Both the position numbers and the translations under genes were made by a program. A stretch of 40,578 bases of DNA, from assembly GCA_014879875.1 (NCBI GenBank), contig JACSRF010000301.1, positions 1 through 40,578 on the forward strand, in the 5' to 3' direction. Below, one piece after another: positions 14,771-21,956 of the stretch; within the stretch, counting starts at the first letter, position 1; the number at the start of each line of letters is the position of its first letter. Source of the stretch: Anaerolinea sp. GTDB taxonomy: Bacteria; Chloroflexota; Anaerolineae; Promineifilales; Promineifilaceae. Below the pieces are notes generated by a model. The model worked only from the letters and a program-made list of their open reading frames with translations. It was not told the origin of the DNA and did not search any database.

Positions 14771-15279
14771 GCTGTCACCTCCTCCATCACCAGCGCCGGC
14801 TCGCTATGTGGCGCGTCGCCATTGGGCGCGTCGCCATTGGGCGCGTCGCCATTCGGCGCAACCACGCCAGGCCAGTTTAACGGTCCCAGGGCGCGAACAT
14901 CGGCCACCATGCGGTTAATTTCCTTCGCCAGCTTGACGCCTTCGGCGGCGCTGGCCCAAATCAGCCGCACGCGATCTGGTTCCACGCCAAACTGCTGCAA
15001 GATGCGCTTCAGCAGCAAGTAGCGGCGCAGCGCCTTGTAATTTTGTTCCAAATAATGGCATTCACCAGGATGACAGCCGGTGATGAGAACGCCATCGGCC
15101 CCGCCTTGCAAAGCCTTCAACACAAACTGCGGATCGAGACGGCCGGAACACATCAACCGTATCAGGCGTACATTTGGCGGATATTTTTGGCGTGACATCC
15201 CGGCCAGATCGGCTGCCCGGTAGCTGCACCAGTTGCAGGTGAAGCCAATAATGAGAGGCTCGAATTGTTTTTCTGTCAT
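14767..15279 (-). CDS. mvhD: MvhD-like [2Fe-2S] linker subunit
   Basis: A 170-residue protein linking hydrogenase to HdrA in Mvh-Hdr complexes. Diagnostic pieces are FTCNWCSYRAADLAG, LMCSGRLDP and TGCHPGECHY, which contain the five conserved cysteines of the MvhD/FrhD family. I start at ATG 15279, preceded by GGAG. In-frame sequence further upstream to 15330 is heptamer repeat. The C-terminus carries three copies of APNGD encoded by a 15-bp tandem repeat (14810-14854), outside the conserved domain. It overlaps mvhG by four bases. Its presence beside hdrABC is the main evidence for an electron-bifurcating complex. Confidence 0.92.
   Translation of the reverse strand: MTEKQFEPLIIGFTCNWCSYRAADLAGMSRQKYPPNVRLIRLMCSGRLDPQFVLKALQGGADGVLITGCHPGECHYLEQNYKALRRYLLLKRILQQFGVEPDRVRLIWASAAEGVKLAKEINRMVADVRALGPLNWPGVVAPNGDAPNGDAPNGDAPHSEPALVMEEVTA
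14810..14854 (-). repeat. 15-bp coding tandem repeat in mvhD
   Basis: Three consecutive 15-bp units (unit GGCGCGTCGCCATTG on the + strand, last base changed in the third) encode three APNGD pentapeptides in the MvhD tail. The frame is kept at any copy number, so length variation would be tolerated. Confidence 0.9.
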
Positions 15280-15301
15280 GGTTTCACTCCATTTCGGTTG
15301 T

Positions 15302-15345
15302 CGGTAATCGGTAATCGGTTCACCGTTCACCGATTACCGTTCACC
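15302..15345. repeat. Heptamer repeat hairpin between hdrA and mvhD
   Basis: Units CGGTAAT, CGGTAAT, CGGTTCA, CCGTTCA, CCGATTA and CCGTTCA follow one another with 7-bp period. The first units are complementary to the later ones (CGGTAATCGGT with ACCGATTACCG), so RNA from either strand can fold. It occupies nearly the whole intercistronic gap. Confidence 0.8.
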
Positions 15346-15348
15346 GCT

Positions 15349-17379
15349 TCACGCCGCTACTGGCTCCAGTACGCGAACCGGCGACCCATCCACATTCATC
15401 ATTAACAAACCCGCAAGCTGCGCGAATATCTGCTCGTTGCTGAACTGTGTACCGATAATTGCTTCGGAGGGGCAGCCGGCGATGCACGTGCCGCAGCCCT
15501 GGCACAGCGCCGGGTTGATTTCCGTGACCATGCGGTCTTCATGGAAGATGATGGCATTGAATGGGCACAGGTCGTTGCAAATGCGGCAGCCGGAGCATTT
15601 TTCTTCGATGACGCTGGCGCGAATGGGTTCCAGCGCCAGTTCTTTTTGTTGAATGCGCCCTAGCACACGGGCAGACGCGGCCGCTCCCTGTGATACGGAC
15701 GATGGGATGTCTTTGGGGCCTTGCGCGCAGCCGGCCACGTAAATGCCTTCGGTCATGGTGGCGACGGGGTCGAGTTTGGGGTGCTTTTCGATGAACCAGC
15801 CATTGGCGCTGCACGCAATGCCAAACTTGTGCCCAACCGCTTTGGAATCGGCGCGCGGCTCCAGCGCTATCGAGAGGATGACCATATCCACCGGTATCCG
15901 CCGTTGTTTGCCGATGAGGGTGTCTTCGGCCTGCACGATCAATTTGCCTTCTTCACCTGGCCTGCGCGCAGCGTCGGTAATTTCAGCGACACGGCCGCGT
16001 ATAAAGTGAACCCCTTCAGATAATACTTTTTGGTAAAACTCGTCATAATCCTTGAAGGCGGTGCGCATGTCAATGTAAAAATTGTAGACGTCGGCGCCGG
16101 TGCGCTCTTTCACCAGGTGGGCAAACTTCAGGCTTTGCATACAGCAGATGACGGAGCAATATTTGTTGTACCGGTTGTCGCGGCTGCCGACACAGTGAAC
16201 GACGGCTACAGATTCCGGTTTGCTAACGCCATCGCGCAGCAGCACATCGCCATTAGTGGGGCCAGAGGCATTGCACATGCGCTCAAATTCCATGCTGGTG
16301 AAGACGTTGGCGAGACGGCCGTAGCCATACTGCGGAATCCGGCGCGGGTCAAACAAATCATATCCCGTCGCCAGGATGATATTGCCCACCTCAACCTGCA
16401 TCATCTCATCCTGCTGCGTAAAATCAATCGAATTTGGCTGCGTCGGGCAGAAAACCTGGCACGCCTTGCATTTGCCGCGCAAGAAGTAGGTGCAGTGCTC
16501 CGTGTCAATTGTTGGATATTTCGGCACAGCCTGCGGGAAATCACGATCAATCGCCTTGTGATACCCCAAACCCGCCTCAAAATCCGTATTAATCACCTTC
16601 ACCGGGCACTTCTCAATACAAATGCCACAGCCCGTACACACATCCTCCAGTACGTAGCGCGCCTTCTTGCGAATGGTCACGTTAAAACTACCCACATAGC
16701 CATCCACGCGCTCCACTTCACTGTACGAAAGCAGCGTGATGTTTGGATGGATGCCCGCCGACACCATTTTTGGCGTCAGAATACAGGCGGCGCAGTCCAG
16801 TGTGGGGAACGTTTTATCAAACTGCGCCATGTGCCCGCCAATAGATGATTCCCGCTCCACCAGGTAAACGGGAAAACCACTATCGGCGATCTCCAACGCT
16901 GCCTGAATACCGGCGATTCCCGCGCCCACAACCAGCGTGGCCGGATTAATCGGCACTTGCAGCGGTTCCAGAGCCTCGTGGTGTATCACCCGTTCCACAC
17001 CGCCATTGACCATCGCCTTCGCTTTCGCCGTTGCCAGCGCCTTATCGGTATGTACCCACGACACCTGTTCGCGCACCGAGACCATCTCACAGAGATAAGG
17101 GTTCAGCCCGGCGCGATCGCAGGCGGTGCGAAAGGTTTGTTCATGCAAATGTGGGGAGCAGGCGGCCACGACGACGCGCGTCAGACCCTTTTCTTTGATG
17201 TCATCTTGAATCAATTCCTGCCCCAGGCTGGAACACATAAACTTGTAGTCACGGGAAACGACCACACCGCGGTCGGCCAATTCTTCTCCGGCCCACACCG
17301 CTACATCTTCCACGTTGACCATGCCGGCAATATTCGTGCCGCAGTGACAGACATAAACGCCAATCCGTTCTTCACTCAT
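15349..17379 (-). CDS. hdrA: HdrA-like flavoprotein (heterodisulfide reductase subunit A)
   Basis: A 676-residue iron-sulfur flavoprotein, the expected bifurcation site. An N-terminal CHCGTNI segment is followed by an FAD-binding core (VVGAGIAGIQAALE, then GGHMAQFDKTFPTLDC). Cluster motifs are CTGCGICIEKCP and CTYFLRGKCKACQVFCP near the middle, then CSGCRICNDLCP and CQGCGTCIAGCP at the C-terminus. This is the domain order of HdrA from methanogens and of bacterial HdrA. It starts 3 bp after hdrB. No coenzyme M/B pathway gene is visible, so the acceptor reduced by HdrBC is unknown. Confidence 0.94.
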   Translation of the reverse strand: MSEERIGVYVCHCGTNIAGMVNVEDVAVWAGEELADRGVVVSRDYKFMCSSLGQELIQDDIKEKGLTRVVVAACSPHLHEQTFRTACDRAGLNPYLCEMVSVREQVSWVHTDKALATAKAKAMVNGGVERVIHHEALEPLQVPINPATLVVGAGIAGIQAALEIADSGFPVYLVERESSIGGHMAQFDKTFPTLDCAACILTPKMVSAGIHPNITLLSYSEVERVDGYVGSFNVTIRKKARYVLEDVCTGCGICIEKCPVKVINTDFEAGLGYHKAIDRDFPQAVPKYPTIDTEHCTYFLRGKCKACQVFCPTQPNSIDFTQQDEMMQVEVGNIILATGYDLFDPRRIPQYGYGRLANVFTSMEFERMCNASGPTNGDVLLRDGVSKPESVAVVHCVGSRDNRYNKYCSVICCMQSLKFAHLVKERTGADVYNFYIDMRTAFKDYDEFYQKVLSEGVHFIRGRVAEITDAARRPGEEGKLIVQAEDTLIGKQRRIPVDMVILSIALEPRADSKAVGHKFGIACSANGWFIEKHPKLDPVATMTEGIYVAGCAQGPKDIPSSVSQGAAASARVLGRIQQKELALEPIRASVIEEKCSGCRICNDLCPFNAIIFHEDRMVTEINPALCQGCGTCIAGCPSEAIIGTQFSNEQIFAQLAGLLMMNVDGSPVRVLEPVAA

Positions 17380-17382
17380 CGC

Positions 17383-18345
17383 TCACTCCTCCTCCGGCAT
17401 TAACGGCATGGGCAGCGCTTCTTTGGCAGGTTTTTCCTTGCGCGGCTTTTGCGGCGGCTCCACGCCAACTTTGGTTAATGCTGGGCCGGCGTCAATGAAC
17501 TCCTTGCCAAACCCTAATTCATCTGCGGGCAGACCAAAGGCGAGCCCCATCAACTGCGTGAAGTAGAGAATGGGCATGTTAAAGTTTGTGCCATATGCCT
17601 TGTTCACATTTTCCTGATAGGCATCCAGATTTAACTGGCACATGGGGCAAATGGTGGTGATGACATCTGCGTTGTAATCAGCAGCGCTTTTGAAGAGGCG
17701 ATAGAGCATATCGAGCGCCACCTTTTCGCTGATTTGCGTCATGTGCCCGCCACAGCAGGACGCCTTTAACGGAAAGTCCACCACCTCGGCCCCCAGACCG
17801 CGCATCAGCCGGTCCAGACTGGTGGGGTGTTCGTAGTCGTCGAATTTATCGAGGAAACCAGGGCGCACGATCAGGCAGCCATAGTAAGGGGCGACGCGCA
17901 AGCCGTACAAAGGCTTTTTTACCTGGGCGGCAATGGCTTCGTAACCCACATCTTGCACGATGGCTTCCAGCAGATGGCGTGTTTTGACGGCGCCAGGGGT
18001 GTAATGCAGGCCGCCGGCCGCCAGGGACACGTTTACCTTATGCGCCAGTTGTGGATCGGCGCTGAGGTATGCATCGCATTTGCTCAGGTTTAGGTAACAG
18101 GCGCTGCAGGGGGCGATCATCGTTTCGCCATTTGTCACCTGTTTTTGCGCCAACGATAGATTCCGCGCCGTGAGCGCATAGGCTTGCATTTTGTCTACGG
18201 CAATAAATTCAATCGCTCCACAGCAGTTCCAATCGTCAACTTCGGCAAATTCCATGCCTAAGGGGTTGCCCACTGCCATTGCCGAGTCGTGGTAGGCGCT
18301 GGCATTGCGCTCTAAAGAACAGCCAGGGTAGTAGATATATTTCAT
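17383..18345 (-). CDS. hdrB: HdrB-like subunit with two CCG domains
   Basis: A 320-residue protein with two cysteine-rich CCG domains that in HdrB bind the noncubane [4Fe-4S] clusters reducing a disulfide. The first motif has C9 in PGCSLERN, the CC of WNCCGA and PCSAC; the second has YGC, the CC of SCCGGHM and CPMC. Both are intact, so disulfide-type chemistry is plausible. It overlaps hdrC by four bases. A Lys/Pro-rich tail after about residue 290 lengthens it compared with archaeal HdrB. Confidence 0.93.
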   Translation of the reverse strand: MKYIYYPGCSLERNASAYHDSAMAVGNPLGMEFAEVDDWNCCGAIEFIAVDKMQAYALTARNLSLAQKQVTNGETMIAPCSACYLNLSKCDAYLSADPQLAHKVNVSLAAGGLHYTPGAVKTRHLLEAIVQDVGYEAIAAQVKKPLYGLRVAPYYGCLIVRPGFLDKFDDYEHPTSLDRLMRGLGAEVVDFPLKASCCGGHMTQISEKVALDMLYRLFKSAADYNADVITTICPMCQLNLDAYQENVNKAYGTNFNMPILYFTQLMGLAFGLPADELGFGKEFIDAGPALTKVGVEPPQKPRKEKPAKEALPMPLMPEEE

Positions 18346-18980
18346 GCCATACCTCCTATGTCTACCCGCTCCTGCCGCGCAATTTCTTCAGCTTTGGCCA
18401 GGATGGCTTGCAACTGATCCAGGTTTTTAATGCGGCGCGGCGTCAGGTCCATGCGCCCTTTACGCAGCATCCCCAGACCCATGCCGGTTGCCATTTTAAC
18501 CATGTCTAAGGGGTGGTGGCGCAGGTGATAGCGTGTGGCGAGTCCTAGCTCGAAGCTACGGCCGTATTTCTTCACCGCGTCCACAAAAAATTCAGAAAAA
18601 TCGGGGGCGTCACTGGCGCTGGATTGCTGCGAGTACCCTTCGCGAATCGCCTTGCGCTTCAGGGTATACATGATGTCCGTAATATGCACCTCTTGCGGGC
18701 AGCGTACATAGCAGTAGTAGCACGATACGCAGTACCAAAACGTATTACTGCGCAGCACTTCTTCCCGCATATCTGCTTCGATCATGGCAAAAATACGCCG
18801 GGGACTGTATTCCATGTCCGGGCCTGACGGGCAAGACCCGCCACATGTGCCACATTGAATACACATCTCCAGACGTGGATCGCCGCCGGGCGTGTCTTCG
18901 ACAATTTCGCGCATAAAATTCCGTTTAGGAATCGTTGCCGCTGTGAATGCCGTTTCTTGGGAAATAGTCGTGGCGCTCAA
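18342..18980 (-). CDS. hdrC: HdrC-like 2x[4Fe-4S] subunit
   Basis: A 212-residue ferredoxin-like subunit that wires HdrB to HdrA. Cluster motifs are CIQCGTCGGSCPSG and CVSCYYCYVRCPQEV. It is the first gene of the hdrCBA-mvhDGA-protease operon. The start is TTG with a very strong AGGAGGT nine bases or so upstream, an unusual start but well supported. A hairpin with a T-rich tail lies about 40-75 nt upstream of the start, so expression may be controlled by transcription attenuation. Confidence 0.92.
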   Translation of the reverse strand: MSATTISQETAFTAATIPKRNFMREIVEDTPGGDPRLEMCIQCGTCGGSCPSGPDMEYSPRRIFAMIEADMREEVLRSNTFWYCVSCYYCYVRCPQEVHITDIMYTLKRKAIREGYSQQSSASDAPDFSEFFVDAVKKYGRSFELGLATRYHLRHHPLDMVKMATGMGLGMLRKGRMDLTPRRIKNLDQLQAILAKAEEIARQERVDIGGMA

Positions 18981-19020
18981 GGGTTACCTCCTTTCTTTTT
19001 GTGCTGATCAATAAAACACA

Positions 19021-19055
19021 AAACGACCTTACCCTTTTTCAGGACAAGGTCGTTT
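19021..19055 (-). terminator. Terminator-like leader hairpin of the hdr-mvh operon
   Basis: Perfect 10-nt arms AAACGACCTT (19021-19030) and AAGGTCGTTT (19046-19055) with a 15-nt loop. On the minus strand the stem is followed by TTTTGTGTTTTATT, the shape of an intrinsic terminator, 41 nt before the hdrC start. No minus-strand gene lies upstream, so it is best read as an attenuator in the operon leader. A terminator for an unseen small RNA is the alternative. Confidence 0.6.
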
Positions 19056-19282
19056 ACCATAAACGAAGGGATATTTGGCAGATGGTAGAGGACGACCGCA
19101 GCATGTTTCAATCCTCAAAACCTATGGGGGGGCGGCGCACGCAATGATGATATGAAGAATTGTCATAAACAAGAACGCTGGGGTATTAACATAATCATTT
19201 TGCAAAAATAGCTACTACCCCATGAGAGGAATGATAAACGAGGCGCGTGCAATGGTTCAGTGACATATATCATCATCTGAAC

Positions 19283-19296
19283 GTGAGTTAAGTCAC
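19283..19296. promoter_or_regulatory. CRP/FNR-type half-palindrome GTGA-N6-TCAC
   Basis: The sequence GTGAGTTAAGTCAC fits the GTGA-N6-TCAC core bound by CRP-family regulators. It lies about 300 bp upstream of hdrC. The only cNMP-domain protein in the window has no DNA-binding domain, so the regulator would be encoded elsewhere. A chance match is possible. Confidence 0.3.
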
Positions 19297-19341
19297 TTTT
19301 ACCCATTGGCGGTGGGCATTTGGACATTCGAAACGACACGC

Positions 19342-19434
19342 TATAGGATTTACGATTGGCGATTTACGATTGACGATTGGCTTGCCCCCTGACAAGCTAT
19401 GAGAAAACCCCAAATCTTTTTCTTAATATCTATA
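19342..19434 (+). repeat. Dispersed repeat R2, copy 2
   Basis: A 93-bp element in the same orientation as 6521-6612 with about 92% identity by my alignment. Both copies keep five heptamer units, the small GCTTG...CAAGC hairpin, the T-rich end and TATAG...CTATA edges. Sequences outside the edges are unrelated. Confidence 0.85.
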
Positions 19435-19462
19435 AAATCGGCATGGTTCAGAAAGCTGAATC

Positions 19463-19578
19463 TGTCCTTTACAAATTAATTCGCGAATTGTCATTCCTTC
19501 GACAGACTCAGGGCCGAAGACAGCCTGCCCTAAGTACAGCGAAGGGTTCAGCATGACGCTTTTCATTTGTAAAGGACA
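19463..19578. repeat. Inverted-repeat element R4 (MITE-like or hairpin repeat)
   Basis: A 116-bp element bounded by perfect 14-nt inverted repeats TGTCCTTTACAAAT and ATTTGTAAAGGACA. Inside is a second imperfect inverted pair (CTTCGACAGACTCAGGGC with GCCCTAAGTACAGCGAAG). The inner CTTCGACA...CTCAGG type of word is common as a dispersed palindrome in bacterial genomes. It encodes no protein. It lies 52 bp upstream of the next gene. Confidence 0.75.
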
Positions 19579-19630
19579 TTTTGACAGTATTAAATCATGC
19601 CTTTAAATCTGTTCATGGACGATAATTATA

Positions 19631-20578
19631 ATGGCAGCAAAAAACACTATGTCACCTCTTAACCTCCCCTACACCTTCACCCAATTCATGGTTGACCTCT
19701 ATGGCGAACGCGGCGCGGCGTGGGTGGAGAATTTGCCGCAGCTTGTGGCCGACTGCGCGGCGCGCTGGGGATTAGACGTGCAAGCGCCCTTTCCCGTCCT
19801 TTCTTATAATTTCGCGGCTCCGGCTGTTGACGCCAACGGCCGTTCCCTCGTCCTGAAAATCGGCGTCCTCAACCGCGAGCTACTCACCGAAATGGCGGCA
19901 TTGCGCTGCTACGACGGGCGCGGCATCTGTCAGCTTTATGCTGCCGACGCGGAGTGGGGCGCGCTGCTCATCGAACGGCTGCAACCGGGCGCCATGCTGC
20001 TGGAGGTAGCGGATGATGAAGCGGCCACGACCATCGCCGCTCAGGTCATGCAGCAGTTATGGCGACCGCTCGCTCCCGACGAGGCGGCGCTATTTCCCAC
20101 CATCGCCGATTGGGGCAGCAGCTTGCAGCGGCTGCGCGCCACATTTGGCGCCGGCATTGGCCCGTTTCCACAAAAATTGGTGGAAACGGCCGTCGCCCTC
20201 TTTACCGACCTGCTCGCCACCGCAAGCGCCCCGGCGCTGCTGCATGGCGACCTGCACCATTACAACATCCTGCGCGCCACACGCCAGCCGTGGCTGGCTA
20301 TAGACCCCAAAGGCGTCATCGGTGAACCGGCTTACGAAGTGGGCGCGTTCATACGCAACCCGCTCAACCTGGCGCAATGGCCTGAGCTGCCACAGGTGTT
20401 AGCGCGCCGCGCCGCCATTTTTGCCGACATACTTGGCTTTCCCCGGCAGCGCATCCTCGCCTGGAGCCTGGCGCAGGCCGTCCTTTCCGCCTGGTGGTCC
20501 TATGAAGATAGCGGTCAGGGGTGGGAGGATGCGTTGCGCGTCGCCGAATGCCTGGCTGATTTGTGGCGTGAAACGTGA
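19631..20578 (+). CDS. APH(6)/hydroxyurea-type small-molecule kinase
   Basis: A 315-residue kinase-fold protein resembling the aminoglycoside 6-phosphotransferase/hydroxyurea-resistance kinase family. The catalytic loop is LLHGDLHHYNIL and the metal-binding strand is AIDPKGVIGEP, followed by the AYEVGAFIRNPL helix usual in that family. Start is uncertain between ATG 19631 and ATG 19649; neither has a clear ribosome binding site. Its last codons (RET, then TGA) fall inside a GTGAAAC-type hairpin shared with the convergent gene. Substrate unknown; true antibiotic resistance should not be assumed. Confidence 0.82.
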   Translation: MAAKNTMSPLNLPYTFTQFMVDLYGERGAAWVENLPQLVADCAARWGLDVQAPFPVLSYNFAAPAVDANGRSLVLKIGVLNRELLTEMAALRCYDGRGICQLYAADAEWGALLIERLQPGAMLLEVADDEAATTIAAQVMQQLWRPLAPDEAALFPTIADWGSSLQRLRATFGAGIGPFPQKLVETAVALFTDLLATASAPALLHGDLHHYNILRATRQPWLAIDPKGVIGEPAYEVGAFIRNPLNLAQWPELPQVLARRAAIFADILGFPRQRILAWSLAQAVLSAWWSYEDSGQGWEDALRVAECLADLWRET

Positions 20579-20606
20579 CCAGAAGCGGACGCCTCGCATT
20601 TCACGC
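20566..20606. terminator. Hairpin shared by two convergent stop codons
   Basis: Arms GCGTGAAA (20566-20573) and TTTCACGC (20599-20606) pair perfectly. The stop codon of the kinase (20576-20578) abuts the left arm, and the stop of the acetyltransferase (20601-20603 on the minus strand) lies inside the right arm. The 22-bp gap is therefore wholly within the hairpin, which may act as a two-way terminator although no T-run is present. Confidence 0.55.
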
Positions 20607-21200
20607 ACCCCCCAATTTTTGCTGTAAATGCAGTTTCACAGCCGGCCACTCTTTATCCAAAATGCTGTAATAAACGGTGTCGCGCACATACCCATCAGGC
20701 ATGATGATGTGCTGTCGCAGCGCCCCCTCTTTCACCGCGCCAATCCGTTCAATGGCCTGCTGCGAGCGCGTATTGCGGCTGTCGGTCTTAAACTGCACCC
20801 GCAGGCAGTTCAAGGTCTCAAAGGCATGTTGCAGCAGGAGAAATTTCGCTTCGGTGTTGACGGCCGTGCGCTGATACGCCGTCCCATACCACGTCCCGCC
20901 AATCTCCAGGCCACGATGCTGCGGCCGTATCTCCATGTAGCGCGTCATGCCAATGGCACGGCCGTTTTCCCGATGGATGACGGCAAAGGGCACATCGGTC
21001 CCGCGCGCCTGCTGCGCCAGCAACATTTGCACAAAATCGTGCATCTTCGCTTCTGTGTCCAGCACGCCATACGGCAAATAGCGCCAGATACGCTCGTCTT
21101 GGGCGGCCGTTGTTAGCTCGGCCACGTGCATGACCGATAAAGGCTCCAGGCGAATAACTTGCCCTGTCAGGGTAATTAGTTCCAACGACGCCATCATCAA
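20601..21200 (-). CDS. GNAT acetyltransferase (RimJ/RimL type)
   Basis: A 199-residue acetyltransferase of the Acetyltransf_3 group. Features are IRLEPLSVMHVAEL at the N-terminus, AIGMTRYMEI and EIGGTWYG in the core strands, and the SQQAIERIGAVKEGALRQH segment that closes the acetyl-CoA site, as in RimJ/RimL. Targets range from ribosomal protein N-termini to small molecules, so the substrate is open. Three ATGs stand in tandem at the start, with GAGGAGA just upstream. It diverges from the membrane methyltransferase-like gene. Confidence 0.88.
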   Translation of the reverse strand: MMMASLELITLTGQVIRLEPLSVMHVAELTTAAQDERIWRYLPYGVLDTEAKMHDFVQMLLAQQARGTDVPFAVIHRENGRAIGMTRYMEIRPQHRGLEIGGTWYGTAYQRTAVNTEAKFLLLQHAFETLNCLRVQFKTDSRNTRSQQAIERIGAVKEGALRQHIIMPDGYVRDTVYYSILDKEWPAVKLHLQQKLGGA

Positions 21201-21281
21201 TATCTCCTCATATCCAGTAACCCAGATGCCGCAATTGTGTCATAATACGGCCGATTTCTTAAAACATACAGGTAGGTCAAC

Positions 21282-21878
21282 ATGTTAACAGGGTTTTACC
21301 AATCAACTGCCATTATCCTGGTCGCTCTGTCTTTTTACGTGACAGACGCCTGGTTTCATCAAAAATATGATCGTGTGCGGGTAGACGGCCGTACCGGGCG
21401 CAGCTGGCCCGTTATCCTCTCTTCCATGGCCCTGGCGGCGCTGCTCTTGCTACAACCTGTTTTTTTACCCCAATTGGGCTGGTCTACCGCTGCGCCTTGG
21501 GGCTTATGGCTGCAAATCAGTGGCGCTATGGTTTGTCTTGGAGGGCTGCTGTTAAATGTATGGGCGCGCCGCCACCTGGGCCAATTTTATGTGCAGCGCA
21601 GCGAAGTGCAAAGCAACCACCGCTTGATTGACAGCGGCCCTTACGCTTACGTGCGCCACCCCTTGTTTACAGCCTACTTCATGCTGGTGATAGGCTGGCT
21701 GTTCATCAACCCTTCCCCCTTAATGCTGACTTTGAATATCGGCATCTACTTTTACCTGACCAATTTGGCGCGCAAGGATGAAGCGGTGCTGCGTCAGCAT
21801 TTACCAGAGTACCAGGCATACATGGCGCGCACGCCTCGCTTTTTCCCCCGTCCTGCAAGTCGCCGGGCAAACACCTGA
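21282..21878 (+). CDS. Isoprenylcysteine carboxyl methyltransferase-family membrane protein
   Basis: A 198-residue protein with about five membrane helices. The signature SGPYAYVRHPLFTAYFM and the C-terminal EYQAYMARTPRFFPR match the ICMT/PEMT family, in which the RHP and the following acidic/aromatic residues bind S-adenosylmethionine. Bacterial members modify lipids or unknown acceptors; real prenylcysteine methylation is not implied. A strong hairpin terminator follows the stop. Confidence 0.87.
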   Translation: MLTGFYQSTAIILVALSFYVTDAWFHQKYDRVRVDGRTGRSWPVILSSMALAALLLLQPVFLPQLGWSTAAPWGLWLQISGAMVCLGGLLLNVWARRHLGQFYVQRSEVQSNHRLIDSGPYAYVRHPLFTAYFMLVIGWLFINPSPLMLTLNIGIYFYLTNLARKDEAVLRQHLPEYQAYMARTPRFFPRPASRRANT

Positions 21879-21889
21879 CGCATACGCCC

Positions 21890-21930
21890 GAAGGCCGCCC
21901 CAGCAAATGCGCCGGGGCGGCCTTCTCCTT
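21890..21930 (+). terminator. Strong GC-rich hairpin terminator
   Basis: Perfect 12-nt arms GAAGGCCGCCCC (21890-21901) and GGGGCGGCCTTC (21914-21925) around a 12-nt loop, followed by a pyrimidine tract TCCTTTCC. It lies 12 bp after the methyltransferase-family stop and between two convergent genes. Confidence 0.75.
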
Positions 21931-21956
21931 TCCTCTTCTCCTAAATCCTCAGCGTG

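Larger units (their letters stand above)
18981..19630. other. 650-bp intergenic region upstream of hdrC
   Basis: No convincing gene is present. From left to right it holds the hdrC ribosome binding site, a terminator-like hairpin (19021-19055), a single stretch resembling a CRISPR-repeat end (about 19103-19120), a GTGA-N6-TCAC site (19283-19296), dispersed repeat R2 (19342-19434) and an inverted-repeat element R4 (19463-19578). The hdr-mvh promoter is presumably in 19056-19340 on the minus strand, but I could not identify convincing -10/-35 boxes. Confidence 0.7.

Noticed and set aside
16030-16848. An 819-bp open frame on the + strand inside hdrA
   Set aside because: It lies fully antisense to hdrA, has no ribosome binding site and a composition typical of a reverse-strand shadow.
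19103-19120. A sequence like the end of a CRISPR repeat (GTTTCAATCCTC; minus strand ending GGATTGAAAC)
   Set aside because: Only one copy exists, with no spacers, second repeat or cas gene nearby. A solo remnant is possible but cannot be supported.
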